In this document: positions 34,681 to 45,222 of the stretch, piece after piece | How positions within the stretch are numbered: position 1 is the stretch's first letter | Layout: each line of letters starts with the position of its first letter | Origin: Eudorina sp. 2006-703-Eu-15 | Lineage: Eukaryota; Chlorophyta; Chlorophyceae; Chlamydomonadales; Volvocaceae | Assembly (NCBI GenBank): GCA_003117195.1 | Contig: BDSI01000144.1 | Location: forward strand, 1 to 64,000 | DNA: 64,000 nt | Direction: 5' to 3' | Position numbers and translations under genes: made by a program | The notes under the pieces: generated by a model | What the model was told of the DNA's origin: nothing | Databases searched by the model: none | Seen by the model: the letters and a program-made list of their open reading frames with translations, nothing else

Positions 34681-36309
34681 CTCCGAAGCTCTACTCCCCG
34701 CACGCCGTCGTGCACGCGCGATATGTGAACGTGAGAAATACAGAGAAGGATTGCAGATTGAGAGATTAAGAATGGACTGGTTCCAGGGCCGGCGCCTTCA
34801 GGTTTTATTAAACGAGCAGCCCACACCCTTAAATGGAGATACGGATTCACAACATCAAAATGTTGCAAAGCAATTATTTGAAATAAAGATATACGCAACA
34901 GTTTATGTGAGAGCGCAACAGGTTGGTGAACTATTTATCGCGGCGTCGTGAAATGACAGGCACATAGAAGGTTGTCAGTTGCAGGCCGTCAGCAACTTAC
35001 ACGTCGGTGCGGTCGATATATTTGTTCTTGGAGTAGCGATCAGGAGAGTCCAGCGATCAGATGTGGTGCCAAGCTACGCCGCGACGGTTTCAGCAGCACA
35101 ATCTATTATGCTGCAACTGTATGAGGAGTTGCATGCATGTGAACGATTTGGATACGAATCAACTATATAATACTTTGTAAAGGAGAAATCGCTTACGCAT
35201 TATCAAAGACTTTTCAAAGTTATAAACCGTTCCTGTAGCGTACGGCCTCTTCTGAAGGGTTTTGAAGGACGTCCATACTTTCTTGTACTTCTCCATTCAA
35301 ATTGCAGCGTTATTTCCACATTTTTCTTGGTTTTGTGTCTGGTTCTTCCGGAGTGCATCCGGGGCTTTGTGCTCGATGCTAATTTGTTTGCGCGATGTTA
35401 ATTTTGTTTGGTTTTTATAGAGCCCAAGACCTTGCTTCAACCTAAGCCGCGCTTCGGTTTATCGCATGCGCGGAGTTAGCACTTTGCCGCGCATTACATA
35501 AGGTTAGGCGCCGAAAACCTTCCTCGGCTCACACTTTCACCCGGTTGAGATTCAACTATGAAGTACGTGGAGTAACGCTGTCACAGTAGTTAGTTAGTTT
35601 TCTGTCACTCTATGTCCACGGCACCAGTGGTCAACCACTAACCAAGTAGACACGGCACTGAGCAAACATGCGTTATCATAATTAATGCGATTAATTCTCT
35701 TACGGAAAAGCTTTGATTATTCAAAATGGCACAGGTGTCTCAAGTTGACGCTCAGCTGTTGCCGGACAAACAGTTCCTCATTTGGACTGGACTGGAAGGC
35801 CTCAAGGGCTGTAACCTGGTGCACTGAAGCAATGAAGCTCGCTAAATAGAAGCAATCCAGCAGGACTTGTGAGACAGAAGACTGCGTACGATGACTAACT
35901 TCGGTACAACTTGCTCACGCGCAACGTCCGCTCTCTTCAAAATGTCTAAGAGAATTAACTTTACCCATCAAGGGCAGCGCATGCGACAGCAAAGCAAATA
36001 TGACCCGTGCGGTGCCATGTCCCATGGGGCAGCGACCGTGGAGCGACGTGACCCTGTGCAGCTGTCTATCTGCTAATCGAACTGAACCCGCAGCTAACGG
36101 GGCCTGTTTTCGAATGTGGGAGCATTCATGGCGACAGGGCAGGCCTTTGCCCACATCGCACGTCCCAGCCTGCTCCCGCAGATCCAGCTGCAGCAGCAGC
36201 AGCAGCAGCAGCAGCTATCCCCGGCTCTGTCCCTTTTCGGTGCCGCGTCGGGCGGCGGCGGGCCACACTCACCTCTCAACCATCAAGTGGCTGCCACTTC
36301 CACGAGGAC
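34681..36309. other. 5' flank of the Cys-rich gene, no gene supported
   Basis: The least GC-rich stretch of the window (34.8-35.9 kb). A 63-codon + frame at 34979-35170 has no features. Promoter elements for the minus-strand secreted gene are expected at the left edge, but none is recognisable. Confidence 0.4.
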
Positions 36310-37790
36310 ACACGCCCACCTACAGCCGTCGCAGCAGCCCCCGGGGGCGTTACAACAGGCGCCACACAAGAGGCTGGCCGCAGAACGGCCCCTCCCCGGT
36401 TCCCTCCCTGGACCCGGACCTGGACCTGGACCGGTGGAAGGAGCACGCCTCGCAACGGCGGCGGCCCGCTCGGCCCTCTCCCGCGGCCACCGCCCGCCAC
36501 CTGTGCCACCACGGCCGTACGGAGCTGAGGAGGAGGAGGGCGGTCAGTCCCGCGGCGCCGGCGGCCGCAACACCTGCACCGACCCATGGGTCCCTGGTAC
36601 GGCAACTACGGACACAACACACAGGGGGGGTGGCAGGGTCCCGGTGGTGAAGAAGCGGACTGCGGCGGCCGCTGCTACCTCTACCGCTGCCAACCGCCAA
36701 GCTGCTCGGCCTCCTCTTACTGCTCCCGCTGCCGCAGCCGCCGCTGCGGCGGCCGTACCGCCGCTGCGGCTGCCGTACCGCCGCTGGGAGGCGGGACGTC
36801 AGATGTGGCGCATCGTCCGTGCAAACGACAGCGGGTGGCGACGAGGGGACGGAGGGTCCCGGCGGCGGCAGTAGCAGCAGTGGAACTGGGCAAGCTGGAA
36901 ACCGCAGCGGCTGTAGCAGCACACGCGGAGGCAGCAGCGGAGGCAGAGGCAGCAAAAACAGCACAAGCAGCGGAAGCAGGGGCAGATGGGGCCGAGACCG
37001 CCGGGCCTTCAGCAGCGCGTGGGCCACCGCCCGCGGCACCGACACCGACTGTCGGAGGCCGCGATGGGGCGGCGGCGGCGGCGGCGGGCGGCGCGGCGGC
37101 GGCCCAGCAGCGGGCGGCGGAGGCGGCGGGTGACGTCGCGCCGATGATGCCGGCGGAAGCGGAGACCCCGCCAGGGACGCCGCGGGTGGCGGCGGGCTGC
37201 GGGCAGGTGTGGGACTCCCCGGCGGCGGTGACGGCGGCGGCGGCGGCGGCGGCGGCCCCCTCCCCGGTGGTCAGGTGGGTGACGCCCGCCTCCGCCTCCG
37301 CCGACTCGTTCCTGACGGACCTGCTGGCGCGGACTTGTGGCCTGCCGGTGCCCGTGCCGGGTGGCTGTAGCGGTGGCCATAGCGGTGGCCGCTACTGCCT
37401 GTCATCCCCGGGGGCGGCCGGCGCCGGGGTCGCGGCAGGGAGGGAGGCAGGGACGGGGGTGTACGGCGCCCGGATGGTGGCCGTATTAGCGACGACGGAC
37501 GAACCACCGCCGCTACAGCCACCGCTAAAGCCACTGGGTGGGACCGCGCCCTCCCGAGCAGCAGCAGCAGTAGAAGTAGCCCCGGAAGTAGCCCCCGGGG
37601 AGGAGGAGGGAGGGGAAGGGATCACTGCGGCGGCAGGTGCTGCATTGGCCGTGGCAGCAGCGGCAGCGGCAGGGGCAGCGACGGAGCAGGTACCGGCGGG
37701 TGAAGGCGGCGGCTCGTCGTGGGGTCCAGTGCCAGGTGCAGTCGGAGGGGCTGGGCTGGGGCGCGGGGCCGGAGGCCTGGAGCTGCAGCG
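36310..37790 (+). pseudogene. Partial copy of the giant-ORF gene
   Basis: Closely matches 49675-51540 of the large gene, starting at CACGCCCACCTACAGCCG. Shared landmarks: PHKRLAAERPLPGS, TCTDPWVPGTATTDTTHRGG, SDVAHRPCKRQ, SFLTDLLARTCGLPVPVPGG, GVYGARMVAVLATTDEP. The copy lacks about 350 bases found at 50365-50720. Near 36780 a duplication (GGCTGCCGTACCGCCGCTG) breaks the frame, and beyond GRGAGG it runs into unrelated sequence. Flanks are not homologous and the His/Gln repeat is absent. It is therefore a segmental fragment, not a second gene. Confidence 0.8.
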
Positions 37791-38822
37791 GACAGCTGTG
37801 CCCCCTCATCGGTGACAGCTGTGCCCCCTCAAGGGATTCCCCCTCAAGGGATTGGGCGGAAGCCCATCCCGGGCGGTCTGCGCCGCGCTGTCCGCTGTTC
37901 AACCTCATCAAGTCCTTGCAACACCCAGGGCGCGTTCCTCAACAATTCGGAGGCGCGCCCCTGCCCGGTGCGGTAAAACTAGCCTGGTCCCGCGTCCCAA
38001 CCTAATCGTACTAGCTAAGGTTGCACCATCCGGCAGGCCTGCCCGCCCAGCTGAGTCAGAGCGACGTCGCACACGTCAGGCCTTGCTGGGTCCGGGTATG
38101 CAGTCGGGCGCTCCATGATGGGGCTATGGTTTGCACAAGGCAGCACATCACCACGTAAGCTTCCCTGTCGTACACCCCTTCCCGTCGCGAGCGGCCCTCG
38201 CCTACAAGTCCCGCTGCCAACTCCCACTGGTGTGTGTGTGTGTGTGTGTGAATGTGTGAATCGTTACATATCTGCCGGACCGACGCTGGCCGGGGGCGCT
38301 AACCCGCCCCATACGGGAGACCGCCGAAGCACTCTCCCAGAGAACTGGGAGAGGGGCGAGGAGACACAGCACGGGACCACAAGGGTGCCGTGCACCCGGG
38401 GCCGCTAGCCCCATCTAAAACGCGCCACGAGGTCAGGCACCAAGCCAGCCTGCCCTTATAAAGCCGATCACGGGGCCAACTCAAACAAAACCCCTACACG
38501 TCCAGCGCAACCAGCAGAAGGCCAGGCACACACGGCAAAAGGGGACCACGCAACGGAGCGAGCACTATGCAGGTGGCACGGCTCCGATCCTCCTGGGAAA
38601 GCAGTCACGGCCACGCGGTCCAACCAGTACGTTCTTACGGTGCACAGGGCTGGGCAATCTGGCAGGCAAAGTACGCATAAAAGCACCATGAACCAGGCTG
38701 CCATAACCCTGCTTACTGAGAACGTCCTAGGTCAACACATGCGTCCACTGCCCCCGCTAAACCCAACCCTCCCGCTGTACACGAGCCTCCACGCCCCTCC
38801 ATTGCTCCATAACCCAACTCTG
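37791..38822. other. No gene supported; contains a SINE-like tail
   Basis: Includes a tandem GTGACAGCTGTGCCCCCTCA-like duplication near 37795-37850 and a CA-tailed element on the minus strand at 38230-38332. Confidence 0.4.
38230..38332 (-). mobile_element. CA-tailed SINE-like element, truncated copy
   Basis: Minus-strand copy of the family: GAGTGCTTCGGCGGTCTCCC, then GGCGGGTTAGCGCCCCCGGC, GCAGATATGTAACGATTCAC, and a TG/CA tail at 38230-38250. Confidence 0.75.
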
Positions 38823-39452
38823 CTACCCATTCTCAACCTTCTGCTTCTTCCCCTTGCCAGTGGCCTTCGCAGCCGCGCCCTTCTCCGCGCCCTTCCCTGC
38901 GGCCGCTGCCGCCCTAGATGCTGCTGAGGAAACTCGCATCCCCAGCGTGCTGAGCCACTTCCCCAGATCCTCTTCCCCCATGTTTTCCAACTCGTTGAGG
39001 TCGCTCTTGTCGAGATAGTCGCGAGTACGCGGCGAGACCTGCTGCCGTAGGACTGCTCCACGCCCCCCGGTGGGGGCCGCAAGCAGCGCCTCCCGGTAGG
39101 TTGCCATCTTTCCACCTTTCCTCCTCCCTTGCTGCGATACAGTGATGAAACCCATGTTGGGCGCTGAACCTCCCGCCGCCAGCTGCAAGGTCACCTGCAA
39201 TGGCGGCGGCGGTGGGCCCTGATGCTGCAGCTGCGGGGGTGCGGGCATGGGTGCTGCCTCCTTCATGGCTGCGGCCGGCACGGCGGCAGCCGTGGTGGCG
39301 GCGGTAGGTGGTGATGGGCCCTGCCTTACGGTGGTCGCGACCGTCCCGGCGACTGGCGGCGGTGGCGGCCGAGGCTGTGCCTGCTTCTGTTGCTGCACTT
39401 GGGTTGGCTCCGGGGATGGTGGTGACGGCGGCAGAGGGGGCAGATCAGCCAT
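38823..39452 (-). CDS. Unrecognised 209-aa protein with basic C-terminus
   Basis: Minus-strand frame from an ATG at 39452 (MADLPPLPPSPP) to a stop at 38823. The N-half is Pro/Ala/Gln-rich. The C-half looks folded (MATYREALLAA, VSPRTRDYLDKSDLNELENM, GEEDLGKWLSTLGMRV) and ends in an Ala/Lys tail, KGKKQKVENG, that could bind nucleic acid or act as a nuclear signal. The frame stays open further upstream through NEWREAQRQLLL into the CA tail of the SINE at 39490, so the true start may have been disrupted by that insertion. It may be a host gene fragment or an ORF1-like protein of a retroelement. Confidence 0.45.
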   Translation of the reverse strand: MADLPPLPPSPPSPEPTQVQQQKQAQPRPPPPPVAGTVATTVRQGPSPPTAATTAAAVPAAAMKEAAPMPAPPQLQHQGPPPPPLQVTLQLAAGGSAPNMGFITVSQQGRRKGGKMATYREALLAAPTGGRGAVLRQQVSPRTRDYLDKSDLNELENMGEEDLGKWLSTLGMRVSSAASRAAAAAGKGAEKGAAAKATGKGKKQKVENG

Positions 39453-39489
39453 CAGAAGCAGCTGCCGCTGCGCTTCCCGCCACTCATTG

Positions 39490-39852
39490 GAATGTGTGTG
39501 AATGTGTATCGTTACATATCTGCCGGGCCGACGCTGGCCGGGGGCGCTAACCCGCCCCGTTCGGGAGACCGCCGAAGCACTCCTCTGATGAGGAGGGACG
39601 TAGTCCACTTAGTCCACACTGTACCGCCCATCGAGGGGGGTACTCACCCACCGCCTACCGTAATCGTCGCAGGACTGCGTCCACCTGATAGTCCATTAGC
39701 CAGCTCAACTAGCCCAGGTGCCTACAGCCCCCCTGCCACCAGACGCATGCTCTACAGCCGCGTTATTTGACTACCACCAGGCACGCACACCAGCGCCTGT
39801 ACACCCTTATCATCGCACGAGCGCTGCGTTCCTGTTGTCCTTCAACCAACTG
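39490..39852 (-). mobile_element. CA-tailed SINE-like element, long copy
   Basis: About 360 bases, nearly identical to 57565-57991 in reverse. Starts CAGTTGGTTGAAGGACAACA on the minus strand. An A-box-like TAGTTGAGCTG lies in its interior. It ends GCAGATATGTAACGATACAC with a short CA-rich tail. Confidence 0.8.
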
Positions 39853-40393
39853 ATTATTCAGAGGCCCAGGGGCCAGCCACTCCTCATTCCACTGTACACA
39901 TGCTGTCAGTAGCGCTGTATATGTCCGCCGAGGCACAGTCGCCTCCTTGAAGCCAAGTCATGGCTCCAGCAGCTCCTCCAAGGCCGCCGCTTGTCCTGAG
40001 ATCCATCCCTCTACACCCCGACATATTTCATCCGGGGGGCCGACGATGGGATTCGAACCCATATCTACCGCTAGAACGTTGCCGCCTGGAGTCATACCTG
40101 GGTTTGTGTGTGCGTGTGTGTGTGGAGGGGGTGCTGATGTTTGACTTCGTGGAGATGTCGCTGACCCCACGCCGGGGGTTGGGGGTGGGAAGGAGCATGT
40201 GCCCGTTCCCGTGACCCACGCCGGCTCCCCAGGGTCCCAACCTCCGGGTCCCTCCCCCTCGCGGCTCGAACCGTCGCCCCCGCCCGACCTCGCTGTTGTG
40301 TCCACAGAATCCCGCGGGAATGAAACGCACCTCCTCTCCTCCCTGCCCCTCCCCTGCTGTCCCCTCCCCCTTCCCCCTCTCTCCCGCGTTCAG
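39853..40393. other. No gene supported; tRNA-like fragment at left
   Basis: Contains the tRNA-Ser-like 3' half (40039-40090), a GT run near 40100, and C-rich sequence leading to the acceptor at 40393. Confidence 0.4.
40039..40090 (-). pseudogene. 3' half of a class-II (Ser-like) tRNA
   Basis: On the minus strand: variable-arm hairpin TCTA-GCGG-TAGA, a perfect T arm ATGGG-TTCGAAT-CCCAT with a full B box GGTTCGAATCC, then acceptor strand CGTCGGC. The 5' half (A box, D arm, matching GCCGACG) is missing, so this is a fragment or a SINE head rather than a working gene. Confidence 0.5.
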
Positions 40394-41876
40394 CCTGTCC
40401 CGAGATGTTCGGTGCTGGCGGTGCAGAACGCCAATGCCGCCAGCGTCGCGGCCGGCAACGCCAGCTCCGCGGCCGTGGCGCGGGAGTTCTGCCGCCTCAA
40501 ATACGCGTGCACGGGCTTCAGCGACGACGGCAAATACGTCATCGGCGGCGTGTCGGCGTACATCGACTCCCCCGGCACATGCACCTACGTGAAGCACCGT
40601 GAGTACCTGCGGAAGAGTTGATGGTGATGGTGATGATGATGGGATGGGCTCGATGGTGTATGTGTGTGTGTGTTTAGAATTGCAACCCGCCCGCCCGTGT
40701 GTGTGTGTGTGTGTGTGTGTTTGTGTGTGACGCAGTGGGTGAGTTATCACGGAGTGAAGAAACCCGTCGAGCGTTGCAGTGTTTGGTCGATGACGGTACG
40801 GCAGGGATAGCTGCAGTATGTACGGCGTTTACGGACCAGATCTGGGTGAGAGTTGCCCTCGGTTCGCTGCTGCTGTGGGCCGCCATCGATGATGTCCCGA
40901 CAGCCCCATCCATCACTTAGCATCAGCACACTGACCCGACCGCTCTTGTCCCACCCCGCCCCCGCCCCCTCTTTCCCCCTTCCCTCCTCTTCCCCCTCCT
41001 TCCCTCGACATCCCCTCCCGCTCGACACCCGGTGGAACCCATCCCTTGCCAACCTCCACCAACCGCCAACCGCCGACGAAATCACCAACCGCCAACCGTC
41101 AAAACCGTCAACAACTACATACAGCCTGCGCTCCCATGCGGGGCTTCACCGCCTACAACGACCTCCAGCCGGAGTCCTCGGTCGCCGCCCCGGGCCGCCC
41201 CAACACAGACTGCTTCGACTCGGTCTACAAGACCTGCCTGGCCGACCCCGCCTGCAGCGCCTTCAACAATATGCGGTACACGTTCAGCGACATCCCTGTC
41301 ACCACCGAGGACGCCCCCGGCAGTGCCCCCGGCAGTGTTGCTATCTTCCAAAACGGGGAAATAGAATTCTGCAGGTTTCCGGCCTGTCGCCAGTAGCCAA
41401 AAAATCTTTGGCAGGGCAGATTTTGGGGGGCTTCCTAGGTGCCAGGAAATAAAAACCTCCGAGGCAGGGTGGAAATATTTCTGCGTGTTTCGACAGCAGG
41501 GCCACTGTTACCACAGCGACGACAGGGATTCTAAGTCCATGGAGGCCTGAAGCGCGCTTTCCTTGCGTCGCGGATGCATATGGGAGGGTAACCAGGAGTT
41601 GGGGACACGGCATTCGAGTGTGTTTTGGCGGTAGACAGGTGTACGATGCAGGATTTTTCCCTGCGCCTGCAGATTTCCAGGCCTTTCTGGTAGTCTGGAA
41701 AATAGTTGGCAGGGCAGATTTCCGGCTCTCCACAGCGTCAAATAAATGAAATCTCGCAGGTGTCTTGGGGGTCCGGGAAATAGAAAATTTCCGGCTTTTT
41801 TGCCCGTAAATATTCTTTTTATTTAAGATAGCAACACTGCCTGTACTTCAAGCTCTCCGCACCGATGAACGGCTGA
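40394..41876 (+). pseudogene. Two-domain relative of the Cys-rich secreted gene, broken
   Basis: Exon 40394-40598 begins CPEMFG in the expected phase 1 and ends C-TYVKH with donor CACC/GTGAGT in another frame. Its length (205) is not a multiple of 3, unlike the internal exons of the intact gene, so one frameshift lies between. Exon 2 starts at 41125 (CAPMRGFTAYND..DCFDSVYKTCLADPACSAFN) and is split by the MITE at 41333-41839. After the MITE the domain resumes as CLYFKLSAPMNG and stops at 41874. Without splicing of the MITE the frame ends inside it at 41396. No signal-peptide exon was found. Decayed gene, or a live gene with assembly error plus an intron-like MITE. Confidence 0.6.
41333..41839 (+). 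mobile_element. hAT-type MITE, copy 2 (507 bp), in a coding exon
   Basis: Same termini as copy 1 (CAGTGTTGCTATCTT / AAGATAGCAACACTG) and nearly the same interior. The flanks GCCCCCGG (left) and CCTGTACT (right) do not match, so the target duplication is not visible here. Confidence 0.85.
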
Positions 41877-43413
41877 TCGATGCGTGGGCGCGACAGGCGC
41901 GGAACTCGACCGGCGGCCTTCCCGTCAACGGGGTGAGGCCGGACGGAGCTGTCCGCAATCCTCTCCCTAAGCCTCTAAAGCACGGAAAGTTCTGTTTCCG
42001 TTTCCGCTTCCTTCCGTTTCCGTTGTCTGTCTGTCTGTCTTTCTGTCTGTCTATCCGGTCGTCTGTCTCCTGGGGTGCACCGGAGGAGGGAAGGAGGGAG
42101 GGAGGGAGGGAGGCACCAAGGGGGAGGAGGTCCATCTGTCGTGTCGTGTCGTGTGGTGTGGTGTCGTGTCTCGCTCATGCCATCGGGCCAGGCAAGCGTG
42201 CGGGCAAACGCAGGGGGGCAGGCAGGCAGGCGGGCGGGCGGGCGATCATCGATGTGTATCCAGCGCTGCGTCGCATGGCGGGGACCTCGGGGAGGGGGAG
42301 GGCAGCTTTGCTGTACGGGCCGCTCCCGTACAAGCTGCCGGAAGTGTAGATAAGTGTAGACAAGATGTCATGTGGGCCCTATTGCCTTCCCCCTGGGGGG
42401 GCCCTCTCTCTTCCCTCCCCTCCATCAACGGGGTGGAGTGTCAGGGGTTGCCGCATGCCGACCCATGGGTCACATTACTTGCCGCGCGTGCAGGCGTGTG
42501 TGCGGGTATGGGTATGGGTATGCGTGTGTGTGAGTTGATGCCCTGGGAGCAGGGGGAAAACGGGGATGGGGGCCGTTCGCCGGGGACACGGGAGGAGTGG
42601 GAGGTCTGAGGCGCCAACGCGCCCGGAGGGGCGAGGGGGACGGGGGAGAGGAGGCGCCTGGCGCTGGCTGGCGCCACGGCCGTGTGTGTGTTTAAGAATG
42701 ATGCCCGTGTGTGCGCGTGTGCACTTGAGCTCTGTGTGGTCATGGGTGATCGTTTTACATCTCGGAAGGGAGCCGGATCGTCTGTGGGGGCCACCTGGAC
42801 AGACAGCTGCCCTTGCCCATCCGGGGGAGACCACTAAAGCTCTAATCTCTTTTCTGTGTGTGCGTGCGTCCGTACATGCCCGTACATGTGTGCGTGCCCG
42901 TACATGTCCGTACAAGTGTGGTTTCATCCAGCACACGCACGGGGCTCTGTTGGCTGGGCCCTTAGTTGGCGTTTGGTGTTTGTTATGTGTGTACTGTGGG
43001 GGGGGGGCATTCACGACATTCAATGGGTGGCTGCCGCAAGGGCAGCACCGGAGTCAGCAGTGTAGGGATGTACGGCGTGTCGTACGCGCACGTCAGGATG
43101 CTCAACATTTTCAAGGTCGATGCGATGAGGTGGCGTTGGTGGTGGTGCGTGGTGGTGGTGGTGGGGCAGACGGGTTGATGATTCAGCGTGATTGGTGATT
43201 GCAGGTCGGGGGCAAGGAGCCGCGTGCCACAAGCGTCCCCCCGACAACCAGGGGTTCACTGTAACGTACGTTCATTCAATTCAAATTCAAGAGTACTGCG
43301 ACCGCATGGACCAAGCGGGTTGGTTGCTGTAAATAAAAAGAAATCTTTACCTGCCTAGGCAGAGGAATCGGCTAAACGCCAGAGGCTTGGTTCGTTTCTT
43401 GTGTTTCTTTTTA
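41877..43413. other. No gene supported
   Basis: Microsatellite patches (TGTC near 42030, GGGA near 42090, GT tracts near 42500 and 42690). Repeated GTACATG/CCGTACATG units lie near 42875-42915, with a diverged SINE tail at 42741-42848. Confidence 0.4.
42741..42848 (-). mobile_element. Diverged SINE/LINE-tail element, variant 3
   Basis: The minus strand reads GAGCTTTAGTGGTCTCCCCC then GGATGGGCAAGGGCAGC, and ends CGAGATGTAAAACGATCAC. It has the same order of landmarks as the CA-tailed family (GGTCTCCC, ATGGG, GATRTRWAACGAT) with a different middle. Confidence 0.5.
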
Positions 43414-45222
43414 AGGATGTTACAGCGGACCCCGCAAGAAATAAAGCCCGCTCAGGGGAAGTTAGCCACCAGGGCGCCCCTATCAGCGAACCACCACCCC
43501 AACCAAGGCGGGGTCACTTCTCCAGCGGTGGCCCGTAGTCTTGGAGGGCCACGGGGGCTCGCGAGTCACCATCAGGGGCCTGCCCGTACGGTCCCACCGG
43601 GCCGAAAAAACCGCCCACACCTAGCGATAGCTCCACTGGGTGTCAGTGATCTGTCCACCCGCGGCCCGCTATTACTTAATGCCCACAGGGATTCGGCTAA
43701 GAATCCTGGCCTGACGGAACCGGGCCACGGCACACAAGACGACCGTCCTGCACCTTCAAGATGGTGTGTGGTGTGTAGCCCCCACCGCTGACCACCCTTT
43801 CACTGGGACTCCCAGCTCCGCGGAGTCGTAGAGCCGGCTCCAAAAGTCTGCCACTACTGCCCGCCGGGCGGCTAGCCCTTCAGCGTCCCCTAAGGGCCGC
43901 GGGATCCCGCCCGCGTCGCGTTCCTGGACCTGTCGGCCCTCAGGGCTCGCCGGCCCGTTTCCATGGCACTGGTTAGAGCCAAGACGACAACGTCCCAGAC
44001 GCACTGTTGCATCTGGCCACACCTGCTGCCTTTGAAGGCTCACCCCTATCCGTGCCTCGATCTGCGCGACAACCGCTTGGGCCACCCCACAGCCACCAAA
44101 ATGGTGTTGCCTGGGCGTTGGCCGCACCGCCCCGGCGCCGGGGTATGTCCCGCATCCACAAGGGGCCACCGCCCCCCCCCCTCATGTGGGAGTTCCTGAG
44201 CATCGGGATGCCATCGACCGCCAGTCGCCAATACGCCTCCTTATTGGACTTTTCCCACTTGGCCTCCGTCCGCATCCGCTGCATGTTCTCTATTTACTGG
44301 GAATGCATCCTCGGCACTTGGGGTGCAGTATCCTCTACCCCAAGCGCTTCGCAAACAAAGCGTGTGTGTGCCGCACGCCTTGCCTCCCCGAGGCTGTGCA
44401 ACTGCAGCGCCGTGCCATACCGCACGGTGTACTCGTAGATTGCCACCTTGAGACCGTTTTGCAGCCTCCACCCCATACGCCTCACCAGCATTTCCGTGAC
44501 TTCCTCTCTCCCCGGGGGGGGGGCCGCCTTGGTGGGCCCCAGGGTCCCCTCGGCGGCCTCCCACCAGTCCGTTGGGATGTCTTGTCGGAGCGCTTCTAGG
44601 GCCGCCTCACACTCCCTCCACCGGTTCCACTCCTGCCACCCGTCTGCTCCTACCCCCAAGCACTCCCCAACAAAACCTGCCCATCCCCGACGACGCCGTC
44701 GCTGTGTGCGGGCGGTCGGGGGGGGGGGGTCGCGTCCATGTTCCTCTCCCATCCGACTGTCGTGTCCCGGAGCCGGGATATCATGCCAACCGCATGCCCA
44801 ATGATCCTCGACGACAGGCATTTGGCGAGGGCAGCATGCCTATGTTCGAGCCCGGGTCGCTCGCCTTCTTGCAGCCCTTGTCTTAACAGCGGGTTACCCC
44901 ACAGCGGTGCATTCCAGCACCAGCCCCCTGGGGTCAGGGGGTCCACCTCGACATCGATCACCGGCGGGAGGGCACTCAGCGCCCTTGCTATCCGAGTCAC
45001 TCCCTCCGGCAGCCCGGGGCAGTTCAGCCCTTCATGGGGCGCCGTCAAGGCCATGATTGGTTTGAAACCGGGTATCGCTCCCCCCTCGAAACCCCAGCAG
45101 TCGGGTTGACGGCGAGGGGGGTGGGGAATACCCTGTGGCAGGATATGTGCCGTCATCGGGCCCTGACACATGCACTCAGGCATCGAAGTCGAATGCACAT
45201 TAACGTCAAGGTCTGTCAGCAA
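43414..45222 (-). mobile_element. 5'-truncated LINE, copy 2
   Basis: Minus-strand relative of 26791-28390 with the same 3' end (GCGGGGTCCGCTGTAACATC), a ~165-base deletion in the 3' UTR, and several frameshifts in the Cys-His region (CGCGTYPGAGA..HHFGGC). It extends further 5' than copy 1, to WNAPLWGNPLLRQG, a motif like the region following reverse transcriptase palms. The catalytic domain is absent. Confidence 0.72.
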
